Below the pieces are notes generated by a model. It worked only from the letters and a program-made list of their open reading frames with translations, was not told the DNA's origin and ran no database searches. Made by a program: the position numbers and the translations under genes. From contig NC_080562.1 of assembly GCF_030253575.1 (NCBI RefSeq), positions 28,245,852-28,309,851 of the forward strand: DNA of 64,000 nt, read 5' to 3'. The DNA comes from Rhododendron vialii (Eukaryota; Streptophyta; Magnoliopsida; Ericales; Ericaceae). Of the stretch, positions 48,816-59,646 are shown in pieces. Positions within the stretch are counted from its first letter, which is position 1, and every line of letters starts with the position of its first letter.

Positions 48816-50279
48816 TAACACAACTCTTTTTGTGATTTATACATTGTAGACTCAGTAAATTAAGAAGTCTATGAATTGATGACATTGCTTGCCCATTTAC
48901 TTGTGTCTTTAGGTGGGTATTGTTTCATTGTGATCTATGCAATATAAATGTTTTGTTTACCCCTCCACGTGCGAGTCGGAGTTGGGAGAGTGTACATTGG
49001 AGCTTGCCATATTGATTAATTAGCAGCTCTCCAAAATTAATACATGAGCTTTTAGGTGACCTCTCTGCATATTGCTAATTGGTTTTGATTTCAATGCTTC
49101 AAAGACAATACAAATTAACCAAATTAAAAGAGAGTATGCAAAAAGCTATGAAATCAAGGAAAGCTATGTCAGGTTATCATGAAGTCTTACCAAGGAAAGC
49201 TAGCACATGATTGAATAAAGTTAGGATCAAAAGGGAACAAAACGAAAAAAAAGCATTTGGGGTTTGAATCGCAGTCACACCAAACGACTTGGGCTCACCA
49301 TGTTGGTTCCCTCGTTGCAATTTTCCCATCCCCTCCAAGTGACCCCAAACCGTTTCCCACGGGAAACCACCCATTTAAAACTTACGCGTTGGAAGTTAGA
49401 CTTATTCCCTTATCCACTGGCTGCATTTGAATCATGGATTTTGGCGAATTGTTCACGAAGAAAACAAGAGTAACAGGATCCAAGTTCCACTTCTTCCCTA
49501 ATCCAGTAGCTGAATTTGTATCATGGATTTGGGCAGTAGTTCTTGAGGGAAAGGAGAGTGGCCGAACCTATTTGAATTTTCTTATTGGAAGTTCGATTTC
49601 TTCCCTAATCTAGCGGCTTCGTTTGAACCATGCATTTGGGGAGTTGTTCGCTTAGGAAAAGGAGAGTAACTGGCACTAAAATGGCACAAAGAGCTTGATT
49701 AAGTGTTCATTCTCGTTTACAAAATGACAAAATCTGCTGCAACAATAGTCAGCAAAACTCAAAACCACTCTACTTTGTACATTGATCTTCTCCGTTTACG
49801 CTAATGCAAAGGCAGAGAACCTTGTAAATGAAAAGGGAACGCATATATGTAGCAGGCATGCTTTGGCATATCGAGAGTGTGTCCGAACGTGTCCCTGTTC
49901 CAAACATGTCGAACAAAGATACATTTTTCTAAGCATATTCTGTTAGAAACATAGCCTATATATATATATATTGAGAAATCCAAAAGTACCTAATGAGGGG
50001 ATAACATGGCACAAATATGCACATGAAATTTCTCGCTAGCCCTAGCTGGCAAATGCGAGGCAGAAATCCTTCTAAATGAAAAGCAAATCCTATATGTATT
50101 AATTCTTAACCGCCATCTTCAGTAATGTGATATCGCTGACCACACATGTAGAAGATCCAAATCAATATAGTCAAAGGAGAAGGAGCGATAGCAACACGAC
50201 ACCATGAGTCAAGTACATATAGGACCTACATGTCGTTTGATTGAAGCTAAAACAATATGCAGCATTGCATAGTTATTCC

Positions 50280-51300
50280 TCAACAAGTATCTCAAGACAG
50301 CAGAACCAAGTAGAGGAGAAAGAAATCAAGTAATTTGAAGTTGTAAACAGTTGCATGGGTAACAATAAGACGTGGGTAAGGAGCTGAAGAGCCTGGAAAT
50401 CAGCTTTTCAAGTCCCAATTTGAATTACGGATAAAAATGCTACTGCAAATGAAATTCTGAGGTTTTCTTTTGACTCAAAGTGTTCCAAACGGCAACTTTC
50501 ATCATACAAGTGATTCTCGATTGGCATGTTTTATTTCTCGATTGCATTTCTGCATGTCAATCAAATCATTTGGGTTACTCAAATCCCACTTGGCCATTTC
50601 TGAACGTGCTTTCCGTTGCAGGACATCCGAATCTAGATCTTTGACCTCTCTTTTTTTCTTGATCAGCAATCTAGACCTTTGACCTTGATACCCGCTTTGG
50701 CAGTTGCTTAAAAAATTTCTGTTATTTTCTAACTGTTTTGCTATACAATTAGTTGTCAGAGCTTTTCCTATATGTTCCCCTTTGTTCCAAAAATCACCTT
50801 AGAGAAAGACTAGGCACTGGATTCACATGAAGATGGCATTTCTTAGTATCGTAACGGAGTGAAAAGTTAAGAGGAAAGTAATGGATCCATAGTATTAGAC
50901 GTGATAATCAATTGAAGTCAAAACCTTATTCAAGTACATTCAATTACGTAAGGAACTTGCAGATTGAGACAAACTAAGACCATGAAAGAGGCAAAACAAA
51001 AAAATTACAGCGTCGGATAATATACGTGACACAGCCGAAGAAACATCCAGCATCAACAAATCTTCAAGGCCAAGTAGACATCAAAATCCAAGGACAAGAG
51101 AAAAATGCAGTTAGATCACAAAATTTTAGGATGGGACATGATGGAAAATTAAAAAAGAGGAGTAAAGAAAAGAAAAGAAAAGAAAAGACAGATGCCAGAA
51201 ACTACGCCAGCTTGAAAATTAGTTTTGCTGCTACCATGCCAGATAAATGACTCGTAATGCAGGGCAAAGGCGAAAAAGAAAAGAAATGAAAAGAAAATAC
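50280..51300. repeat. 3' flank of a fourth RLK copy
   Basis: Diverged match to about 34560-34800 and 36000-36180 of duplicate A, on the side expected if an RLK ended near 53211. No gene. It includes an (AAAGA)n tract near 51160-51188. Confidence 0.65.
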
Positions 51301-51429
51301 CATCAAATATGGATTCCTTTCATGTAAGGCTGGAAGTTAACATTTGCCGCAAGTATACTTTTTCTTCCATTTTCAAAGATAATGGAAACATCGATAACTC
51401 CATTTTGTTCAAAACCTCATGAAGTGGAG

Positions 51430-53105
51430 AGCTGAGTTATGTTTTGTCAGAAACACTCTGATGGCACTGTGGCAAGGTACAAAGCTAGGCTTGTAGCTAA
51501 TGCCAATCAACAAACTGAAGGTATGGATTTCACGGACACATTCAGCCTTGTCATTAAACAACCCACTCTACGCGTTATACTTAGTCTTTCTGTGCATCAT
51601 AATTGGTCTCTTAGACAGCTAGACGTTTCCAATGCCTTCTTGCATGGTGTCATTTCAGAAGATGTATACATGAAATAATCACTAGGGTACAAGGATTCTG
51701 TTCATCCTGATTATGTGTGTAAATTGTCCAAAGCTCTTTATGGTCTCAAACAAGCACTTAGGGCCTAGTACTCTATGTTTTCTGGCTATCTTGTTCAACT
51801 TGGTTTTCAGTCCAGTAAGGCAGATACATCTCTCTCTTTATTTTGTCTCAAGGTCAACATCTTACATTGGTTTTGATTTATGTGGATGACATAGTCATCA
51901 CAAGAAGTGATTCTTCCTACATCACATCTCCAACGGTTTGTTATGAAGGATTTGGGGACTCTCCATTATTTTCTGGGTATTGAGATTACTACTTCTTCTT
52001 TTGGTATTTTCCTTTCTCAGTCCAAGTATGCAACAAAACTTCTTACTAAAGCTGGGATGACTGACTATAAAGGTTCTAATTCTCCTGCCTCTGTCAAGCC
52101 TGGGATACGAGACTGTGATTATCCTTTGCAAGATGTGTCTTTATATAGGACTTTGGTGGGTTGTTTACAATACTTGACTTTGACAAGGCCAGAAATTGCT
52201 TTTTTTGTTAATGTGGCCTGTCAACATATGCATGCACCCAAACTTAGTCACTTCATGGTAGTCAAACGTATCCTTCGATACATCAAAGGATCCATCTCTC
52301 GTGGACTTCATTTTGTTCAAGGCCCTCTCACCCTCATAGCCTTTGCAGATGCTGACTGGGCAGGGGATCCTGTTGATAGGAGATCCACAACAGGTTATGG
52401 TGTGTTCATGGGTCATAATTTAGTCTCTTGCTGTGCTAAGAAACAGCACATAGTGGCTAGGTCATCCATTGAAGCTGAGTATAGGGCCATGGCTCAAACA
52501 GCTAGTGATTTAGTTTGGTCGTTGCAACAATTGTTTTCTGAACTGCATATCACTTCTTCTACACCTCATGTTCTGTGGTGTGATAACAAGTCTGCCATTG
52601 CTTTGGCATGTAATCCTGTCTATCATGCTAGGACTAAGCACATAGAGATCGATTACTATTTCATACGTGAGCAGGTGTTAAATAATCAGGTTGTGCCCTA
52701 TCATATTAATTTAGAGGCTCAAATAGCAGATATATTCACCAAGGCTTTATCTGTATCAAGGTTTTAGCTTCTCAAGTCCAAACTCATGGTAGCTAACCCT
52801 CCCATGGGTTTGCAGGGGAGTGTAAAGGAGAATGACACAGAGGATCCGAGCTCCACCTCAACTCATCAGAAAGAGCAGGCCACATCAGCAACAACTTTAA
52901 TTAACTAAGAGTGTTTAGTTTGTGTCGGTGGTAATTAATGGAAGGTTAATCAGTTGAATAGTTGGTAGTAGAGGGCTATATTGGGGATCCTGTCATTGTA
53001 ATAGATCATTGAAAAAGAAATGAAACAAAATCAGATTTGCTTTCTCTCTCTAGACCTCTTTACTCTCTCTATTCTTCTTGATTGTTCTTTACTGATATGC
53101 ATACA
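51430..53105 (+). mobile_element. 5'-truncated Ty1-copia element with 3' LTR
   Basis: Starts within reverse transcriptase ([14 protein letters not shown]), continues [20 protein letters not shown] near 51878 and LHYFLGIEI. It ends with RNase H (FADADWAGDPVDRRSTTGY, ARSSIEAEYRAMAQ) and ADIFTKAL. Stops and shifts occur near 51676, 51765 and 51900; the last 286 codons are open to 52767. A polypurine tract (GCAGGGGAG) precedes a probable 3' LTR 52821-53105 (TGTAAAGGAG ... GCATACA). Gag, protease, integrase and the 5' LTR are absent. It splits the fourth receptor copy. Confidence 0.9.
51907..52767 (+). pseudogene. copia RT C-terminus and RNase H, open remnant
   Basis: 286 open codons: RT thumb (FLGIEITTS, SQSKYATKLL, YRTLVGCLQYLT) and RNase H with FADADW and EYRAMAQ. 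It lacks the RT catalytic YVDD, which lies just upstream in another frame. Confidence 0.88.
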
Positions 53106-53210
53106 GTTTTGTTAAATTCTTCAGCCATAAAGCAAAAAAAAAAAATTGCGGGCTTTTAAAGAAATTTTGTTGTATTAGAACTAAAAACATGTTTTTTTTT
53201 TTCTCAAGTC

Positions 53211-53460
53211 ACCAAGAAATTAAGTGTAGGGATTGTACCTGCTCATGATCACCCAACAATTCCAGTACTTCGGCCTCTGTGAGCTCCAGTTTGAAGCATA
53301 GTCCTTCTGATCGCGTGCAACTGAGTAACAACATCCTTTCCGTCCATTCGATTTGTCGGTACATCACGTGAGCAAACGACTCCAATTTTAAGTATTGAAA
53401 CAAGCACTCTTGGGTTTTGTAAGTTCTAGAAGAGCTATGGTTATTTGGAAAAGCGGTCCC
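53211..53460 (-). pseudogene. LRR receptor kinase copy 4, last-exon stump
   Basis: The minus strand aligns to the end of exon 2 in copies 2 and 3: CLFQ/LISLLKVG region, then VPTNRMDGKDVV (DVPTNR, where copy 2 has ELPTHR), QLHAIRRT, and LQTGAH near the stop. A 1-bp deletion sits near 53395. The rest of the gene (intron and exon 1) is absent; unrelated MITE-bearing DNA follows from about 53470. Only kinase C-lobe remains. Confidence 0.78.
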
Positions 53461-53677
53461 AACTAATAGAACATTGCGACGTGATGCAATGTAATTGATT
53501 TGAAGGAAACAAATGCATGTTTACACCGGTAGTGAAAATAATTTAATCTTGTAGAGTAATTTAGCCAATTTAACGAATCCCCTACTCCAACAGTATGAAG
53601 GTCATTACGAAGGCATTTGGCCGATGTCTAAATCATTACTAATTTTTCAAGAGCGAAGGTACCCATTTTGGAAAACA

Positions 53678-53887
53678 GGGGTATGCTGCCAAGCGGCATC
53701 CCTGCAAAGCGGTGCCAAGCGGTCGATCCAGCCGTTCATCTCGGCTCGGACGCCTCGGAGTGAATATGAGTGTATACAAATTTGAGCGTTAATTGTTCGG
53801 CAAAGATCCGATCCATTGATTGCCGAGATGAACGGTCAGATCAGTCGCTCTGCACCCGCTTTGCAGGAGGTGCTTGGCAGCATCCCC
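53678..53887. mobile_element. 210-bp MITE
   Basis: Long imperfect inverted arms of about 65 bp: left GGGGTATGCTGCCAAGCGG ... CCGTTCATCTCGG; the right arm reads inward GGGGATGCTGCCAAGCACC ... CCGTTCATCTCGG. The target duplication is unclear. Confidence 0.8.
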
Positions 53888-53908
53888 ATTCCTTTTTTTT
53901 TTCTTCCC

Positions 53909-54215
53909 TTTATTCAAAGTTTTTTCGCATTTAATAGTTTTGCATTAAACTTTTGAGGATTATTGATTCGTCACGACGAGAGGAAATCGGAAAAGTAATT
54001 TAGTAATTTACTATGATCAAAATTCATAATTTTATGAATAAAGACGAAAATAAGCTAAAAAATTTGTCTTTTTGATTTATTTTTGTCTTTATTCAAAAAA
54101 TTATGAGCAAACTCATAATCTTTTAATTTTCTCATTCCTCTCATCAAGACGAATCAATAATTTACAAAAAGCTTGACGCAAAACTAACAAAAAAAAAATT
54201 GAATAAAAAATAAAG
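53909..54215. mobile_element. AT-rich foldback element
   Basis: Imperfect palindrome centred near 54060. The core pairs AGTTTTGC (53936) with GCAAAACT (to 54185), GATTATTGATTCGTC with GACGAATCAATAAT, and GACGAAAATAA with TTATTTTTGTC. The outer arms pair TTTATTCAA-like text. No coding. Confidence 0.75.
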
Positions 54216-55533
54216 CCAGTTTGACTTATTATGCCAAAATAGGCATAATTCTTCATAGGGGTCTTCAATTTTGCTCTCAATCCTTAATCTTCACTCTCAC
54301 AAATTCTAAAATTTTGGGATGTTTTTTGAATGACGCTTTTACACTCGCGCTCGCACATGTGTATACGTGTTATGTGACTTATGGGTGTACAATGGTATAC
54401 CGTTGATTTGAACTTTAATTTATCCATATTCATTAGCGGAACGGTGCCTTAGAAATTTGAATAGTTGATCCTTGATATTTTGAGTGACGTAGGATTTTTA
54501 TTTGAGGCCAAGCTTGTCTCAGGTTGGCAGGTGCTACCCACACTTGTGTGTCCCGCGACATGCCGTATTCTTGTAACCATTCATTTTTAGGAAGTTTCAT
54601 ATTGGGAGAGTTGGCAGCAAGGGAGAGTCTAAGATTTTTGGGTTTAGAAACGGGTTATACAGCCGTTTGAGGTTGAGAAACGATGGGGGATGTTGAAGCC
54701 ATCATTTCTATGGTTAATAGGAGGGGGAAGGCAGCTGAATCTAAAGAAATGGACAATCTAATACTGAAAAAAAAATAGGCAAAAAGGTAAGCGTCTCCCA
54801 GAAAACATTGCTGAAATCTGGGTTTGAGGAGGTGTTTTGGTAATTTTACACTAAAAAATTACTCAAACAGATCTGGGCCGTCCAAAACACGTTTGGACGG
54901 CCGAGATGGTGCTTAGCACCACGTGGCCCGTGCCCACCTGGCACTGAAAAACTTCTCCGTCAAAACACACTTGAAATACAGTCTAAACAAGCTTCAAAAG
55001 TAAAGACAAAATGACAAGGTTTTATAAAAATTGCAAAGAAAACAAAAGATGTATCCAAATCCGACTTGACATGTTGACTTCTTTTCTTTTCTTTTTAAAA
55101 TATTTTTCACTTTTCATGATTATTTTTTTTCATGTTTTTCAAAAGAAAAATTTTGCTTTTCATATTGATCAGCTACACTAGCTATATTTAAAATGTTAAA
55201 AGTAAATTGATAAAGTTCCACAAAAAAAAAAAAGAAGATTCGCGAAGCAGTCAAAGATACAAATTGGCTTTGTTCGGTTCACCATTTAGTTTTAGTTTTG
55301 TTTTCAATCATTATCATATTTCTTTCTCCAATCATTACCCTATTTTTTCAATTATTATTTTCTCATCTCTCTCTATCTCTCTCCAATCATTACCCCTATC
55401 TTCAATCATTACTTTATTTCTCTCTCCACCTACTATCAAAACTAAACTAAACTAAACTCTCAACCAAACACAACTAATGTAAACATTTGTTCTTCTACTA
55501 TGAATGAACCCCAATTTTCATGTAGGATTACTA
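54216..55533. other. Spacer without a gene, holding one MITE end
   Basis: Position 54875-54960 is an inverted relative of the MITE at 48725 (CCACGTGG, CGTCCAAAC, GGCACTGAAAAACTTCTCC). Position 55290-55450 is CT/AT-rich with repeated CAATCATTA words. No gene is seen. Confidence 0.55.
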
Positions 55534-55930
55534 GGGCTCCGTTTGTTTCGGTATAAAATATTTTCATGTAAAATATTTTACTATAAAATCTGTACAAGTT
55601 TGTTTATTTTCTGTTGTTTGGCTGAATTCCAAAATTAGGTTGCGACGAAAATGTCTCACATACATTTGGTATGGAACGAAAGAATACCACGATAACTTTT
55701 TAGGATAGGAAAATACCCGACGAAGCCAGCACCATTACTATTCACCCAGAAGCCCACTAATTATGTCCTAAAAGGTCCAAAACTTCTCATGCCAATCACC
55801 TAGGAAAACAACTTGCGGGATTTTTTTTGGGTAAGTCATTTTACACCTTATAAGGTAAAATGATTTACTGAGTGAAATGATTTACAAAAGTTTTTGCGGT
55901 AAAATATTTTACGATCAAACAAATAGAGCC
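55534..55930. mobile_element. MITE at the left edge of duplicate B
   Basis: Ends GGCTCCGTTTGTTTCGG and, inward from the right, GGCTCTATTTGTTTGAT, each followed by TAAAATATTTTA-type palindromes. About 397 bp. No clear target duplication. Confidence 0.72.
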
Positions 55931-57502
55931 ATTTTTTTTTTACATCTGAAGCGTGTCAGGACCCCAAGGTCCAAGTCATGTGCAAATATTTTCCAAATTC
56001 CAATATTATGGTCTTTCAGAATAGACGTGTAGAAATTAGAATCCATTTCAATGGTTCTCCCCAATTTCCAAATGGACTTGAAAACTATAATTCCTTCAAC
56101 GTAGAACACAAGGGAGAAAAAAAAGGATGGCATGACACCATAAGTCAGGTCTTTCTTTCCATGCAATGGTTGCTTGTCCAGAAAAAAATAAAAAATACAG
56201 AGGTCATGCATTTTCATACCAAATTCCCGCACATAAATTTTTCGTTAGCCTATACGTAAGAGTTACTTCTTTGCGTCATCTTCAGTGGTGTGAAACTGCG
56301 GACTAGACATGTAGAAGTTCCAAATTGATATAATCCAAGGAGAAGGAGATGGAGTGATAGCAACACGAAACCATAGTCAAGTACGCATAGGACAGAGACA
56401 CGCTGTTCGACTGAGGCCAAAACGATTGTTCATAGGCAATCAAATGGCCAGAACTCATTCGCACCCTCTTTTCTACACTTGCAATTTACCGATGTTGGTG
56501 TGAACCGGAATTCCCAATCAAGTGGGGATGATATGTACTTACCATGTTTTTTATGGTCCTCTAAGTGATGATAAGAATTGGTTGATTACAAGGAACAAAA
56601 ACAACAATATCATATCTTGAAAGGCATGCATCATTTCATGATATGCTAATTTTTCTTCAAAATCATAGGTTCCTCCCTAATCACACGTGATATGCAACAG
56701 CTACAAGTCATAACCTTCTTTAACTAAATTAACAAGCGTAAAGTTACAACTTTTGGGCAAACTAAAATAAAGGAAGAGGAAAAGCATATGCAAATATCTG
56801 TGACACATATATAGCCGAAGCAATATGCGCCTTGATTAGTTATTGCGCCAAAGAGTATCGCCAAGACAGGGCAGTTCTCACACACGTAGACGAGGAGAAA
56901 GAAATAAACTTATTAGAACTCGTAAACAGTTTCATGGGTAATAGATAAGACGTAGGTAATAAGCTACTGTCGTGATTCTGAGTTATCCTTTTATCTCAAA
57001 ATGTTCCAAGGTGCAACTTTGATCAAACAGGTGATTCTTGACTTGCTACTACCAGATCTAGTACTGGGTATTCTTGTTGGGAAAAACATGAATACGATAG
57101 GCGAAAATTCTAGAGAACAATTCCATAATATACAAACTGAAATTACCTATTACAAAGAACTGAAACAAATTAACTAGTGAACCGAGTTCTCTATGAAAAG
57201 TTTCTTTAAAACAGATTCACCACCTCAGCAAGGGTGTTGGAGGTTGAATGACATTTGTCATGACTAGACCACGGCTGTGGATCACCACCAACAACCGCCT
57301 TAGCAAACTAAACCAGCATCAGTCTCTCTCTAACACAAAGAAACAATTCTGAAGTAATTAAGTTGCTATATGGAATCCGAAATAGAGTGGTGAACACAGA
57401 AAACAGGATGACATAAATGACCAAAGGCAATCTCTGAGTTGCTTGCAGAAGTAAACTGCTCTATGGAATCCAAAATTGAGACAGGAAATGGGATCACAAT
57501 AT

Positions 57503-58302
57503 TGTGGGGGGCTGATTTTACCATGATCTTCTTGAACCTTCTTCTCGCTATTATGGATTACGGATGTACTAAGCTGATCTTGTGTCCCTGTAGAACCGGA
57601 GGAGGGTGTTCCTCCGGGAATAAGCTCCGACGAACTAGTCAGTAAGTGGAGGAAGAAGGAGGAATTTTTATAAAAAGGTATGCTAGGAAAGAGAATAGAG
57701 TAGTAATGAATTTTTTCTGACCCTTTCACACGAGGGGGTGATCTTGTATTTATAAGCAAAGATGTAGAGTGCTGCACAGGCTGGTTCTGCAACCCACGTG
57801 CTTCGTCACGTTCGGATGACGTCACATGTCAGGTGCATTTATTAAACACCGCTTCTAGGAGGTTGCAAAGCCGCATTTGTCAGTGTCAGATAAGTCATAT
57901 CAATCCGGGATGTCACCTCAGTTATCAGAGAAGACAGCTAACGTACCGTCAGAAGCTTCCAGAAGATTCCACATAGGCGGTGTCCGAACGAATACTTTCT
58001 TGAATAAACGAAGCCTTTCCGAACGTTCGCTCTGTACACCGAACAATAATAACTTGTCCGAACAAAGGAAACCCTATAAGCAGAAAACAAGCTTACCGAA
58101 CAAGTTCAAGCCCACATACGCTCGGATATTCCTACGACGTTCGGTAACGCACAGTGGATCCACCTATCCTTCGGAAAAGGATCAACATGTCATGCCAGTT
58201 TACGTCTTAATCTACAGATGAACTGAGACAACCAAACGACAAGTTCAAACAGGAATGATCCCTCTAGACCCTTTGAACCTTCGGATATTTCGGCCCACTA
58301 CA
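57503..58302 (-). mobile_element. 800-bp solo LTR in duplicate B
   Basis: Exactly 800 bp between AATAT target duplications (57498-57502 and 58303-58307). Duplicate A keeps the empty site with one AATAT (near 35248). On the minus strand it begins TGTAGTGGGCC and ends CCCCCCACA, with a TATAAATAC box near 57752. Open frames inside it are meaningless. Family unknown; gypsy-like layout. Confidence 0.95.
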
Positions 58303-59646
58303 AATATATATCCGAAGGTGACCTCTGAGTTGCTTGCAGCTAGAGTTATTCCCCGAAACTGCAGGCACTTAAACATGGGTATTAATCCAGCAATGAAAAT
58401 CACATCATGGGCTAATCAACAGCCATGCAGTTAACTGCTGCAATGTCCAGGTTCAATGAAGGAAGGAGGGATCCTTCGGTTGCATCAGAAGAACATAGGA
58501 ATCTAGCTAGGTCTTGACCTTTGATATGTCGTTTGCATTCCAAAAATATAATTTGAAAATCAAAGAATTAATTAATATCCGAAGAACAGTGGTTAAGTCC
58601 AAGATAGTTCACACGGAGCAAAATCTAAGTTATGGTACTGTCGATTGGTTTCTAATTTAATTCCGGAAAAGATTGGAAGTTTGAGTTTGATTCGATTGGA
58701 CTAGAAAGCAATTAAATTAAGGTTTTGGAAACACGAGAGAAAAGGGGAGAGAGTTCCGATTCAACCTCCCCTTGTAATGTACTTGTAACAAAATCAAGGA
58801 TTTCATTGACCACCGTTAGGGTAGCTATCCATATCAATAATCACCAACAAGATTCTCAAGACTCGTACTCCGTATAGAATCTGAACATAGCGACTGGATT
58901 TAACCAATGTGATCCGCCTAACGTTGTAAAATCTATCTCAAAGCCTATCTTGAAGCATTGAAAACCATTGTATCACATGAAGACGCCATTATATAGATCA
59001 GTACTGTCATAGAGGCTAAAAGGTGCCAACTGTAGAATCCATTACATTAGTATTAAGACAGGATAGCCATTGCTAGTCATGGTCTTATTGTAAAGTACAT
59101 TTGATCACGGAAGTTGTAAATTGAAAGACACTAAATACAATGAAACAAAACTGGAAACAAAAGCATAGGATGGTATTGATAACACAACAAAGGAACATGC
59201 TGCATCAACAAGTCTTCAAGCTTAGTTAGACCTTAGGTACCTAGGACAAGATAGAGAAATTATAAGTAGATGACTAAACAGTTGGATGGGGTATGATGAT
59301 ATTCAGTCAAGAATAATTATATCACTAAACTGGTGGATGGGGTATGATCAAAATCAATTTTCTTGGTATGGTACCAATTTCATTTTTCAGCAGGTATGCT
59401 AGCTAGCATACACATAGATCTCGTTGCTCGTATTTGTTTGTATAGAATAAATATGAAAACCAAATGGAATTTGCATTCGACACTGAAACCATCATCATAC
59501 TTGAATGAGAGGGATCATAGCTGACTTTTGCCTACTCCAAAATGGTAATGCTGGAGGTTGTCACCACTTAGTGCCAAAAATGCAGTGGTCCTAGATATTG
59601 ATGAATATTTCTTCTCAGGTTACCAAGAAAGTGAAGGGGTAGCCTA

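Larger units (their letters stand above)
45254..50272. repeat. RLK-upstream block, copy 3 (partial tandem duplicate)
   Basis: At 45254 the sequence jumps from the equivalent of position 6643 back to the equivalent of 4171 in block copy 1, then runs through again to about 50272. It contains the Mutator-like element, a small MITE near 48725, an internal deletion around 48655, and a private insertion at about 49070-49310. Confidence 0.88.

Noticed and set aside
55207..55455. 82-codon Ser/Phe-rich frame
   Set aside because: Low-complexity CT/AT repeats, no homolog in other parts of the window.
57358..57825. 155-codon minus-strand open frame
   Set aside because: It runs from the 3' flank into the solo LTR across the target site, so it is created by the insertion. 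No motif.
57877..58221. 114-codon plus-strand open frame
   Set aside because: Lies wholly within the solo LTR, opposite to its apparent transcription; no recognisable domain.
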